From Pseudonocardia hierapolitana (GTDB lineage: Bacteria; Actinomycetota; Actinomycetes; Mycobacteriales; Pseudonocardiaceae), in assembly GCF_007994075.1 (NCBI RefSeq), contig NZ_VIWU01000001.1:7130001-7194000 (forward strand): a DNA stretch of 64,000 nucleotides, read 5' to 3'. A model generated the notes under the pieces. That model worked only from the letters and a program-made list of their open reading frames with translations. It made no database searches and had not been told where the DNA came from. Positions 44,159-52,336 of this stretch are shown in pieces. How positions within the stretch are numbered: the stretch's first letter is position 1; each line of letters starts with the position of its first letter. The translations under genes and the position numbers were made by a program.

Positions 44159-46148
44159 TCTTGCGCCGTTCGATCCCAACGACTACCGCAAGCGCGTGCT
44201 CGCCGCCGTCGAGAAGCGCGGCGGGCCGGACGCGTCGGACCCGTTCGAGCTCTACGACCTGCCCCCGGTCGACGACCTGGACGACGCCGCCGTCGCCGAG
44301 CAGGTCGCCGAGGTGTGGGCCGCTTGGCAGCGCCAGCGCGACCACCCGAAGTACCGGGTGCTCGTCGGGCTGCTCGTGCAGCAGCACGCGCAGCGCAGCG
44401 CCGAGCTGCTCGACGCCCGGCGGCGCCGGATGGCCGCGGCTCGGGTGCGCGCGCAGCGGGAGCAGCGCGACTCCGCGCGCTACGAGCTGCTCGACGCCGC
44501 CATCCGCCGCCTGGTGCAGCGGCACCGCGGGATCCCCGCGGACAAGGTGGAGGGCCTGTACGAGGTGGGTGCGCTCGCGGGGCTGAGCCGCGCCGAGGTG
44601 GACGCGCGGTTGGGGCGGCACCGGGTGCTGCCGACGGCCGCGTCGGCACGGGAGCCTGCGATCGGACCGGAGCGCCGCCGGCAGGTGCGCGCCCTGCTGG
44701 ACGAGTTCGGCAGGCTCACCGGCGATCCGGCACCGCCCACCCTGCTCGCGCTGCTCGGGCTGGGCCCGGACGCCACGGCCGAGCAGGTGCGCACCATGGC
44801 GGGCGCCTGGCGGGCACGCGCCCGGGAGCTGCCGCCGGAGCGGCTGCGGGCCGTGGTGGACGAGCTGCTCGTGCACGTGTCCGAGCTGCTGGAGCCGGGG
44901 CGCGAGGCCGTCGACGCCTACCTGGAGGCGGTGGCGGCCGACGTCGCCGAGTACCTGCGCCCCCGGGTGCGCGCCGCGGTGCTGGTGGAGGACCGGCTGG
45001 TCGCCGAGGACCGGGAACACCTGCTGGAGGAGGCCCTGGAGCTCGGGCTGGACCGCCGCCGGGTGGCCGCGCTGATCGCCGCGCTGGCCGAGGAGCTGGG
45101 GGTGGGCGTCGACGGGCCCGCGCCTGCTCCTGCGCCGCCGGCCCCGCCCCGCGTGCGGGAGTGGGAGGAGCCGCTGAAGGCGGCCCGTGCGGCGCTGCGG
45201 GCGGGCCGGCCTGCGGAGGCGCAGCGCCTCGTCGGGGTTGCCGAGCAGCACGCCGGCCACGACGGGGGCACGCGGGTGCGGGCGGTCGCCGGCGAGGTCG
45301 CCGCCGTGCTCGCCGACGCCGAGACCCGCTGGCGCGCAGCCATGGCCGCCGTCGAGGCACGTCGGTGGAGCGAGGCCGTCGAGATCCTGGACGGGCTCCG
45401 GCGGACCGCGGCCGACGTACCCGGCCCGCGGGGTTCCTCCGTCGAGGATCTGCTGCGGGAGGCGCGCGCCGCGCTGGAGCGGGCCGACCGGGCCGTCGCC
45501 GCCGCGCTCGGCGGTCCGGTGGCCGACCGGGCCCGGGCCCTGTCCGCGGTGCTCGCCGACTGCGCCGGCCACCCCGGCGCCACCGCGGCCCTGCAGCAGA
45601 TCCCTGTCGCCGCCCCGGCCTGGGTCAGCGCGGCCCGCGACGCCCGGGGCGACGTCCTGGTGCTGTGGGCCGCGTCCATCACGCCCGACGTCGCGTACCG
45701 GGTGAGCCGGCAGGGCAGCGACGGCCGGTGGCAGGTGCTGGGCCGCACCGACACCACCTCCATGGACGACGGCGGAGCTCCGGTCGGGGTCGAGGTTCCG
45801 GTGTACGCGGTGGTGGCGATGCACGCCGGACGCGCATCGGGGGAGACGCGCTCGGACGCCGTGCACGCGGTGGAGCCGATTGCCGTTGCCCGTGGGCCGC
45901 AGCCGCCCCGGGACGTCCGTGCGCTGCGCACCGCGGGCGGCACCGTGCGCGTCAGCTGGACCGGATCGGGCGAGGTCGAGTACCGGGTGCGCAGCCTGAC
46001 CCCGGACGGGCGATGGCGGGTGGTCGGGCGCACGCGGGACCTGTCGATCGAGGACGGCGGTGCCCCCTCGAACGGCCCCGTACCCGTGTACGGGGTGAGT
46101 GCGGCGGCCGGCGGCGAGCGCTCGCCGGAGATCCACTCGGCGCCGTGA
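44151..46148 (+). CDS. Hsp70-partner protein: possible degenerate J-like N-terminus, helical middle, two FN3-like C-terminal units
   Basis: 665 residues, overlapping the Hsp70 stop by 8 nt. Residues about 30-95 ('DPFELYDLPPVDD', 'VAEVWAAWQRQRDHPKY', 'SAELLDARRRRMA') follow a J-domain layout with HPD replaced by HPK; this is inference. Residues about 170-460 are Ala/Arg/Glu-rich helices, perhaps TPR-like. The C-terminus has two tandem beta units (about 485-570 and 580-660), each with 'DGRW.V.GRT' and 'DGGAP', resembling FN3 domains. No signal peptide. Likely a co-chaperone or scaffold that brings clients to the adjacent Hsp70. No function is established. Confidence 0.7.
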   Translation: MADLAPFDPNDYRKRVLAAVEKRGGPDASDPFELYDLPPVDDLDDAAVAEQVAEVWAAWQRQRDHPKYRVLVGLLVQQHAQRSAELLDARRRRMAAARVRAQREQRDSARYELLDAAIRRLVQRHRGIPADKVEGLYEVGALAGLSRAEVDARLGRHRVLPTAASAREPAIGPERRRQVRALLDEFGRLTGDPAPPTLLALLGLGPDATAEQVRTMAGAWRARARELPPERLRAVVDELLVHVSELLEPGREAVDAYLEAVAADVAEYLRPRVRAAVLVEDRLVAEDREHLLEEALELGLDRRRVAALIAALAEELGVGVDGPAPAPAPPAPPRVREWEEPLKAARAALRAGRPAEAQRLVGVAEQHAGHDGGTRVRAVAGEVAAVLADAETRWRAAMAAVEARRWSEAVEILDGLRRTAADVPGPRGSSVEDLLREARAALERADRAVAAALGGPVADRARALSAVLADCAGHPGATAALQQIPVAAPAWVSAARDARGDVLVLWAASITPDVAYRVSRQGSDGRWQVLGRTDTTSMDDGGAPVGVEVPVYAVVAMHAGRASGETRSDAVHAVEPIAVARGPQPPRDVRALRTAGGTVRVSWTGSGEVEYRVRSLTPDGRWRVVGRTRDLSIEDGGAPSNGPVPVYGVSAAAGGERSPEIHSAP

Positions 46149-46362
46149 CGTCCGGAGAGCTCGAGGCCGTCGACGGGGACGCCGCCGGATCCCGCGACGT
46201 GGGCGTTGCCTTCATCCTGTCCGTACTCGCCGGCAGTAATGTGCGCAACCGCGGGTTGGAGGCGCAGGGGGGCGAGACCCACACGACGGCCGACGGGCCG
46301 GCCGCAGACCACGGCGGCGTCTGATCAACCTGCGATCTGTTCACGGCTACGAGGGGGTACGT

Positions 46363-46941
46363 GTGAGTATCAACATGACCAAGGGTCAGAGGGTGTCGCT
46401 GGCCAAGCGCGGCGGCGGCACCCTGACCCTGGTCCGGATGGGCCTGGGATGGGACGCGGTGAAGAAGCGCGGCCTGTTCGGCTCGAAGTCCCAGTCGATC
46501 GACCTCGACGCGTCCGCGCTGCTGTTCGACACCGGGGGGAACCTGGTCGACGCCGTGTGGTTCCGGCAGCTGCGCAGCGGGGACGGCGCCGTGCAGCACA
46601 CCGGCGACAACCTCACCGGTGCCGGCGAGGGCGACGACGAGTCGATCCTGGTGGACCTCACCCGGCTGTCGCCGAGCACCACGCAGATCGTCTTCACGGT
46701 CAACTCGTTCACCGGCCAGGACTTCTCGCAGATCGAGAACGCCTTCTGCCGGCTGATCGACGACACCACGAACGACGAGCTGGCCCGCTACCAGCTCACG
46801 GGATCGGGCCGGCACAACGCGCAGATCATGGCCAAGGTGAGCCGGGACGGCGCGGGCGCGTGGAGCATGACCGCGATCGGCGCCACCGCCAGTGGCCGCA
46901 CCTTCCAGGACCTGCTCCCCGCCACCTCCGCCCACCTCTAA
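46363..46941 (+). CDS. TerD-family calcium-binding stress protein
   Basis: 192 residues, one full TerD domain: 'KGQRVSLAKRGGGTLTLVRMGLGWD', 'IDLDASALLFD' and the acidic metal block '[15 protein letters not shown]' (about residues 75-90). TerD domains bind calcium at paired sites and act at the membrane or in assemblies. It has the long insertion 'VKKRGLFGSKSQ' typical of the TerZ/TerD group linked to other modules. GTG 46363 follows a GAGGGGG site. It comes 214 nt after the Hsp70 partner gene on the same strand and is convergent with a GH13 gene, overlapping by 4 nt. Confidence 0.93.
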   Translation: MSINMTKGQRVSLAKRGGGTLTLVRMGLGWDAVKKRGLFGSKSQSIDLDASALLFDTGGNLVDAVWFRQLRSGDGAVQHTGDNLTGAGEGDDESILVDLTRLSPSTTQIVFTVNSFTGQDFSQIENAFCRLIDDTTNDELARYQLTGSGRHNAQIMAKVSRDGAGAWSMTAIGATASGRTFQDLLPATSAHL

Positions 46942-48281
46942 GCGAGCACGCCCCAGCCATGGGGCGGCACGACGACGCGGGCGGCCGGGCCCGCCCGGCG
47001 CAGCTCCCCGCTGCCCGCGAGCAGCTCGGATGTCCCCGGAGCAGGCAGGTCGGCCGCGTCGTCGTCGAGGTTGAGCGCGAGCAGGAGGCGGTGGTCGCCG
47101 TCCCCCTGCTCGGCCACGGACTCCAGCACCGCCAGCCGGTTGTGCAGTTCCACCGGAGTGGTCCGGGCCCGGTGGAGCCACGGGTGCCGGCGGCGCAGCC
47201 CGATCAGCTGCTGGTGGAGCCGGTAGGTCGGCCACCCCCACGGGGCGAGCCCGTCCGGGCCCTCGTCCGGGAAGGCGGGGCGGATCGCGTCGTCCCCGCC
47301 CTCCCGGTGCTCCTTCACACCGCGGAACGCCTGCTCGTCCCCGTAGTAGATCGACGGGGTCCCGCCGACGGTCAGCAGGACCGCGAGGGCGTGCGGGAGA
47401 TGCCGCTCGTCCGGGAGCGCCGACGCGATCCGCGTGACGTCGTGGTTGCCGACGAACGTCAGCGGCACGAACGAGTCGAGGAAGTCGTTGTGCCGCTGCA
47501 GCGCCCATGCGAGCTCGTGGAGGTTGCGGTCGGCGAGCGAGCTCCACACCGCCTTCCACAGCTCGTACTGGGTAACCGCGTCGACACCGCTGCGCTCGAC
47601 GATCTCCCCGTAGTCGCCGTGGATGACCTCGGCCACGACGTAGGCGTCCGGATGCCGGGCCCGGACCCGGGGGAGCACGGCCGCCCAGAACTCGGGCGGC
47701 ACCGCGTACGCCGCGTCCAGCCGCCACCCGTCGGCGCCTGCATCGAGCCAGTGGTTCATGACGTCCACGACGTAGTCCGCGACCGCGGGGTTGGCGTGGT
47801 CGAGGGCGACCAGGGCGTGATGGCCCTCGAAGGTGTCGTACTCGGGTTCCGACCCCGGCCCGGCGGCGTCCGGCCGGCTCCGCCGGAACCAGCCGGCCTC
47901 CGGCGCTCCCGGCCCCTCCGCGAGGGTGCGGGCGAACGCCGGGAACCCCCGGCCGACGTGGTGGAACACCCCGTCGAGCAGCACGCGCAGGCCGCGGGCA
48001 CGGGCCGCGGCGAAGAGGTCGGCGAGGTCGTCGGCGTCGCCGAGCCGCGGGTCGACGCGGAAGTGGTCCACCGTGTCGTAGCCGTGCGTCCCGGAGGCGA
48101 ACACCGGGCCGAGCGCGAGCCCGGAGGCGCCCAGCTCCACGGCGTAGTCCAGCCACCCGACGATGCGGTGGAGCCGGTGGCGCACCGGGCCGTCGATCGA
48201 GTCGAGGGCCGGCTCGGCCCCCACGAACCCGAGCGGGAACACCTGCCACCAGATCGCGTGCCGGACCCAGTCGTCACCCAT
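46938..48281 (-). CDS. GH13 alpha-amylase-family glycosidase
   Basis: 447 residues, a cytoplasmic (no signal peptide) alpha-amylase-fold enzyme. Conserved regions are present: region I 'DGVFHH', region II 'GWRLDAAY' with the nucleophile Asp, region III 'VAEVIH' with the acid/base Glu, and region IV 'FVGNHDV'. It is similar to neopullulanase or cyclomaltodextrinase-like enzymes acting on short alpha-glucans or trehalose-type substrates. ATG 48281 follows GGGAGG. It sits between the Hsp70-TerD operon and the Ter biosynthetic operon. The functional link is uncertain, though glycogen or trehalose turnover is part of stress responses. Confidence 0.9.
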   Translation of the reverse strand: MGDDWVRHAIWWQVFPLGFVGAEPALDSIDGPVRHRLHRIVGWLDYAVELGASGLALGPVFASGTHGYDTVDHFRVDPRLGDADDLADLFAAARARGLRVLLDGVFHHVGRGFPAFARTLAEGPGAPEAGWFRRSRPDAAGPGSEPEYDTFEGHHALVALDHANPAVADYVVDVMNHWLDAGADGWRLDAAYAVPPEFWAAVLPRVRARHPDAYVVAEVIHGDYGEIVERSGVDAVTQYELWKAVWSSLADRNLHELAWALQRHNDFLDSFVPLTFVGNHDVTRIASALPDERHLPHALAVLLTVGGTPSIYYGDEQAFRGVKEHREGGDDAIRPAFPDEGPDGLAPWGWPTYRLHQQLIGLRRRHPWLHRARTTPVELHNRLAVLESVAEQGDGDHRLLLALNLDDDAADLPAPGTSELLAGSGELRRAGPAARVVVPPHGWGVLA

Positions 48282-48386
48282 CGCGCCTCCCGAGCATCCG
48301 CCGTCCGCGCCACCGACGGCCAGCCTCGCGCAAGCTCCGGTCGTCCGCTCGGCGGCGTTCCCGGTCGGTTCGGGACCGCCCTGACG

Positions 48387-48437
48387 ACAGCAGAGCCACT
48401 TTCCTGCCACGAGGCTGCAGGAAAGTGGCTCTGCTGT
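48387..48437. terminator. Hairpin with perfect 21-bp stem after terB
   Basis: Perfect inverted repeat 48387-48407 and 48417-48437 with a 9-nt loop, starting 15 nt beyond the terB stop and ending 106 nt before the GH13 start. It is well placed to end the seven-gene Ter operon. No T-tract follows, which is common for actinobacterial terminators. Confidence 0.8.
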
Positions 48438-48451
48438 AACGGGCGCTGGGC

Positions 48452-48907
48452 CTACAGGTCGAAGTCGGCAGGCGAGATGCCGACCGCGTTGCAGACGTCG
48501 CGCACGGTGCGCTTCTCGTTCTCGTCGAAGGAGCCGTCGGCGCCGCCGATGATGATGCCGACCTGGATCACGGCACGGGCGGCCTCCGGCTTCGACTTGA
48601 GCTTGCCGATGGTCGCGACGGATTCCAGCTTGCCGAACTCGAAGTCCTTCTCCAGCTTCGAGGCATAGAACTCGAAGTGCTGCTGCAGCTCCGAGGGCGG
48701 GAACACCGACAGTGCGTCGTTGCTGGAGATGAAGCCGATCATCTTGGTCCGCTCATCGGCGGAGATGGTGCCGTCGGCCGCGGCGATGAGGGCGCACATC
48801 GCCATGCTCGCCTTCGCGAAGTCCTTGTTCTGGAACTTGCCGACCTGCACCTTCGTGTCGGCCGTCAATCCCTGCAGCCGGGACTTGAGCTGGTCCCACA
48901 GCGCCAT
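48452..48907 (-). CDS. terB: TerB-family protein
   Basis: 151 residues, matching canonical TerB: 'VGKFQNKDFAKASMAMCALIAAADGTISADERTKM' in the first half and the second metal-binding repeat 'IIGGADGSFDENEKRTVRDVCNAVGISPADFDL' at the end. TerB is an all-helical protein with two Asp/Glu metal sites, found at the membrane with TerC/TerD. Last gene of the operon, 35 nt after the HAD gene, followed by a strong hairpin. Confidence 0.96.
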   Translation of the reverse strand: MALWDQLKSRLQGLTADTKVQVGKFQNKDFAKASMAMCALIAAADGTISADERTKMIGFISSNDALSVFPPSELQQHFEFYASKLEKDFEFGKLESVATIGKLKSKPEAARAVIQVGIIIGGADGSFDENEKRTVRDVCNAVGISPADFDL

Positions 48908-48942
48908 GGTGTTCCTCTCGGGAGATCTTCGGTGGAAGTGGA

Positions 48943-49782
48943 TCACAGACTGCCAGAAACGGACATCGCGGCGGATACCGCCCGATCTCGCAGCCAGTCG
49001 AGCAGCTCGGCGCCGGCCGCGACGCCGGTGGCCGCGGTGACGGCGACGTGCGGCCGCGTGAAGCCGGTGGCGGCCAGCTCGCCGTGCGCGGGACGGATCG
49101 CCGCGTCGGCCGCGTCGAGCAGGTCGGCGTCGAGCAGGGAGTCGCCCGCGGCCAGCAGCGGACCGCCGCCCCCGCAGCGGGCCACCACCTCGGCCGCCGC
49201 CGCCGACTTCGTCAGGCCGGCCGGCACGGCGTAGACCTTGCGGCCCTGCAGCGACACCGTCCAGCCGCGCCGGGCACACCAGTCGGTGAGCTCGTCCACC
49301 CATCCGGCAGGCAGCGCGGCCCGCTCGACGACCGCGTACGCGAAGAGCCCGCTCGCCTCCCGCAGCGACAGCACGAACGTGCCGCTGCGGGCCTGCATGT
49401 GGGCGTACACCTCGGCGAGGGGGGCGCATGCCGCGACCCGGTCGCGCACGACGGCGTCCCACCCGGGGTCGGCGACGCCGTCGACGAGCAGGTGCCCGCC
49501 GTTGCTCGCGATCGCGTACCGCGCGGGCGGGCCGGGCAGGCGGACCCGGGCCAGCTGCGCGGGCGTGCGGGTGGTGGTGGGCACCACCGTGGCGACGTCC
49601 TGCAGCTCCCGAAGCGTCACCGCAGCGGCCTCGGTGAGGAACGACAGCGGCGCGCCCTTGTGGATCTCGACGCACAGCAGCCTCGGCGCCTCGTGGTCGG
49701 GGGTGCGCAGGTCGAGCGCCGCCGCCGAGTAGATGACCGTGCGGTCCAGGTCGAGGCAGGCAACGGGGCCGACGGCCGTCAT
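48943..49782 (-). CDS. HAD-superfamily phosphatase of Ter locus
   Basis: 279 residues. 'CLDLDRTVIYS' near residue 12 is the HAD DxDx[TV] nucleophile motif, with later 'LTKSAAAAEVV' and 'LLAAGDSLLDADLLDAADAAI' (motifs III and IV) around residues 205-235. The spacing fits the Cof-type C2-cap group. HAD enzymes of this type recur in Ter biosynthetic operons and are predicted to dephosphorylate a nucleotide-like product. The ATG overlaps the StiP stop (ATGA). Confidence 0.88.
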   Translation of the reverse strand: MTAVGPVACLDLDRTVIYSAAALDLRTPDHEAPRLLCVEIHKGAPLSFLTEAAAVTLRELQDVATVVPTTTRTPAQLARVRLPGPPARYAIASNGGHLLVDGVADPGWDAVVRDRVAACAPLAEVYAHMQARSGTFVLSLREASGLFAYAVVERAALPAGWVDELTDWCARRGWTVSLQGRKVYAVPAGLTKSAAAAEVVARCGGGGPLLAAGDSLLDADLLDAADAAIRPAHGELAATGFTRPHVAVTAATGVAAGAELLDWLRDRAVSAAMSVSGSL

Positions 49783-50933
49783 GAGCCCACCGCCGCGAGC
49801 CCATCGGTGCCGGTGCCGGCACGCGTGAACCGGGGATGGATCAGCCCTACGCAGGTGTACGGCAGGTCGGCCACCTCCTCGACCGGGACGCCCCGGCGTC
49901 GTGCGAGCAAGCGGACGTGCGTCAGGTCGGCGGCGGGCGCGCCGGTGCGCACCAGCACCCGCCACGGCACGCGGCGCAGCAGCACCCGCGTGGTCTCCCC
50001 GACCCCGGGCTTGACGAGGTCGGCGTCGCCGATGCCGTACTCGTCGACGATCCGCTCCACCGCCGCACGCCCGGCGAAGTCGGCGACCCGGCCCGCAGGC
50101 TGCTCGGTGTCCGTGACTCCCGCGAACTCCGCGGTGACGGTGTCGAGGAAGTCGTTCGAGACGTCCACCGGCGCGAGCTCGCGGTAGAACTTCGCCCCGT
50201 GGTAGCGGCCGGGCGGCAGCAGGCGGGGGTTGAGCACGGTGCGGGACACCAGGCCGGAGACCGTCGAGTTGAGGCACGCGGAGGCGATCAGCCAGTCCGC
50301 ACGGGTGCCGAACGTGGTGGTGCAGCGGCCCGGGTCGGCGAGCACGGCGAGGTCCGGGTCGAAGCGCACCCCGGTGTCGCGTTCGTGATCGGAGAGGGCG
50401 GCGGCGAGCTCGCGGGAGATCGTGCCCTTGCCGGTCCAGCCGTCGACGAACACGACGCGCGCCGGGTCGTGGTGGGCGGCGAGGTGGCGCAGCGACAGCC
50501 GGTCGATGCCCCGGCCGCGCACGATCGACACGGAGTAGTGCGGCAGGTCGAGCCCGTGCGCGTAGCGCAGCCAGCGGCGCAGCAGCACGCCGACGGGTGT
50601 GCCGGCCCTGGCGAGCGAGACGAGCACCAGGTCGCGGCCGTGCCGTCCGCCGCGCTCGGCGAGCACCAGCTCGGCCACGGTGGCGACGGCCCGCGCGAGC
50701 CGCGGTGCCCCCGCCGCCAGTGCCGACCGGTACAGGCGCAGGTACTCCGCGTCCGGCTGGTACTCCTGCGGCAGTGATTCGGCGTAGTGGGCCCCGCCGT
50801 TCTGGACGGCCTCCTCGCGCTCCTCGATCGGTGCTTCCAGCGCGAGGTGCGAGATGTCGGTGAGCAGCCAGCCGACCTCGTCGGGGGCGTAGCTGCCGAA
50901 GGCGGGCCCGCGCAGCGGGTCGGGCGTGTTCAG
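49779..50933 (-). CDS. StiP-type protein: PRTase-like domain plus PELOTA RNA-binding-like domain
   Basis: 384 residues. The main domain (about 1-270) is the StiP family (PF11202), with 'LVLVSLARAGTPVG' and 'RVVFVDGWTGKGTI', a degenerate PRPP-binding loop. It is often labelled cysteine protease but was reinterpreted as a phosphoribosyltransferase relative. The C-terminal 80 residues ('WRVLVRTGAPAADLTHVRLLARRRGVPVEEV') fit PELOTA_1. No ATG, GTG or TTG lies near the family N-terminus; CTG 50931-50933, overlapping the previous stop as CTGA, is the probable start. It acts with the TRSP protein in the predicted nucleoside pathway. Confidence 0.85.
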   Translation of the reverse strand: MNTPDPLRGPAFGSYAPDEVGWLLTDISHLALEAPIEEREEAVQNGGAHYAESLPQEYQPDAEYLRLYRSALAAGAPRLARAVATVAELVLAERGGRHGRDLVLVSLARAGTPVGVLLRRWLRYAHGLDLPHYSVSIVRGRGIDRLSLRHLAAHHDPARVVFVDGWTGKGTISRELAAALSDHERDTGVRFDPDLAVLADPGRCTTTFGTRADWLIASACLNSTVSGLVSRTVLNPRLLPPGRYHGAKFYRELAPVDVSNDFLDTVTAEFAGVTDTEQPAGRVADFAGRAAVERIVDEYGIGDADLVKPGVGETTRVLLRRVPWRVLVRTGAPAADLTHVRLLARRRGVPVEEVADLPYTCVGLIHPRFTRAGTGTDGLAAVGS

Positions 50934-52336
50934 GGCGTCACCACCAGGGTCGTGCGGCGGGTGTACGGGGCGAGTGCCGGGAGCAGCCCGCCGTGCAGCG
51001 CGGGGGTGTCGGCAGGCGGGTCGACGACCACGAGGACGTGGTCCCAGTCGGCGGCTCCGATGTTGTAGGCGAACCGCGGGCCGGGCCCGTCGGCGGGGCC
51101 GTCGTGGGCGGGGAAGGTGATCCCGCTGGTCAGGGCGTAGCCGGGCTCGTCGACGACCACCGCGGGGGAGCGGGTGGTGGTGGAGAACGCCACGTTGTGG
51201 CCGGCGTCGGCCAGGGTCTGCGCCAGCCGCAGCGGCAGCTGCATCAGCTCCTCGGTGCCCAGCACGAGGGTCCGTTCCCCGAGGCGCATGCCGGCGGCCG
51301 GTGCGAGTGCATCGGCCAATCGCGGGAGCGCCGCAGCGAACGCCCGGTGCTCGGCCGCGCCGAACCCGTGCCGTGCCCCGGCCGGCACCCCGGCGGGCCA
51401 CCCCAGCCCGGCCAGCTCCACCCGCGAGTCGCGGTCCGGGTGCTCGCGGGTCGCGGTATGGGTGCACGCAAGTACTGCCTCCAGCTCGGCGCGCAGCGCG
51501 GTCGCCCGCTCGGCGACGTCGGGCGGGAGGTCGACCACGCCGCGGGCCAGCGAGACGACGTCGAGCCGGGCCCCGAGCGCGGCGACCCCCGCGGGGAGCT
51601 CCCCGCCCGCCGGCCGGACGTCGACGAGCGCCGCCACGACGTAGCGCTCCCGCGGTGACGCCCGGTGCAGCGCCGTGATCGTGTTGAGGACGGTGCGCCC
51701 GGTGGACAGCTCGTCGTCGACGAGCACGAGCGGGCGCCCCCCGCGGAGCAGGCCCGGGTCGGCGGGCAGCAGCAGGTGCTCGGTGGCGTGCGAGTGCTCC
51801 TCGGTGAACCCGCCCGCCGTGGCGAACCCGGGCACCGGCCGCCGGGTGGAGTGCAGAACGTCCGCGCCACCGAGGCCTTCTGCGACGCAGTGGCCGAGCG
51901 CGGTGGCCGTCTCGGCGAACCCGAGCACGAGCGCGTCGGGCGGCTCGCCGATCGCGGCCTGCGCCGCGGTGTGGAGGGCGGCGACGGCCGTGCGGTCGCC
52001 CTCCACCGCGGCGTGCAGCAGCGGCACGGGCAGCGTCCGGGCCGGCCGGTCGGCGAGCGCGTCGGCGACGAGGCCGCCCAGCAGCAGCCCGGCCGAGCGG
52101 ACGAGGCGCGGGTCGGTGGGCACGTGCTTGCCGAGCACGCGGGAGACGAGCAGCTGGGCGCGGCGCGGGTTGCGGCGCAGCGCGAGCCCGAGCAGCACCC
52201 GGGGGTCGGAACCCGCCCCGGTGGGGTGCAGCCGCACCCCGAGCCGGTCGATCACGCCTGCGGCGATCCCGGTCGTCGTCTGCTCGGTCGTCGTCTGCTC
52301 GGTCGTCGTCTGCTCGGTCGTCGTCTGCTCGGTCAT
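50930..52336 (-). CDS. Phosphoribosyltransferase with C-terminal TRSP domain
   Basis: 468 residues. After a TEQTT-repeat leader (residues 2-21), a PRTase domain follows with the PRPP motif 'LVLVDDELSTGRTVLN' near residue 205. The C-terminal TRSP domain (about 330-468) contains the 'LGTEELMQLPLRLAQTLADAGHNVAFSTTTRSP' region that gives the family its name (PRTase_2 + TRSP). It is predicted to attach ribose 5-phosphate to an unknown base or amide in Ter-linked metabolite synthesis. ATG 52336 overlaps the upstream stop, and the end overlaps the StiP start. Confidence 0.88.
   Translation of the reverse strand: MTEQTTTEQTTTEQTTTEQTTTGIAAGVIDRLGVRLHPTGAGSDPRVLLGLALRRNPRRAQLLVSRVLGKHVPTDPRLVRSAGLLLGGLVADALADRPARTLPVPLLHAAVEGDRTAVAALHTAAQAAIGEPPDALVLGFAETATALGHCVAEGLGGADVLHSTRRPVPGFATAGGFTEEHSHATEHLLLPADPGLLRGGRPLVLVDDELSTGRTVLNTITALHRASPRERYVVAALVDVRPAGGELPAGVAALGARLDVVSLARGVVDLPPDVAERATALRAELEAVLACTHTATREHPDRDSRVELAGLGWPAGVPAGARHGFGAAEHRAFAAALPRLADALAPAAGMRLGERTLVLGTEELMQLPLRLAQTLADAGHNVAFSTTTRSPAVVVDEPGYALTSGITFPAHDGPADGPGPRFAYNIGAADWDHVLVVVDPPADTPALHGGLLPALAPYTRRTTLVVTP
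52271..52330 (-). repeat. Four 15-bp tandem repeats at the start of the TRSP gene
   Basis: Four perfect copies of GGTCGTCGTCTGCTC on the plus strand encode (TEQTT)n directly after the initiator Met of the PRTase/TRSP protein. The unit is in frame, so copy number changes only the length of a flexible N-terminal leader. Slippage at this site could vary coupling to the upstream stop or protein level. Confidence 0.9.

Noticed and set aside
52271..52330. 15-bp repeats considered as iterons or an origin
   Set aside because: They encode an in-frame TEQTT leader in a clear gene, and no replication gene is linked to them.
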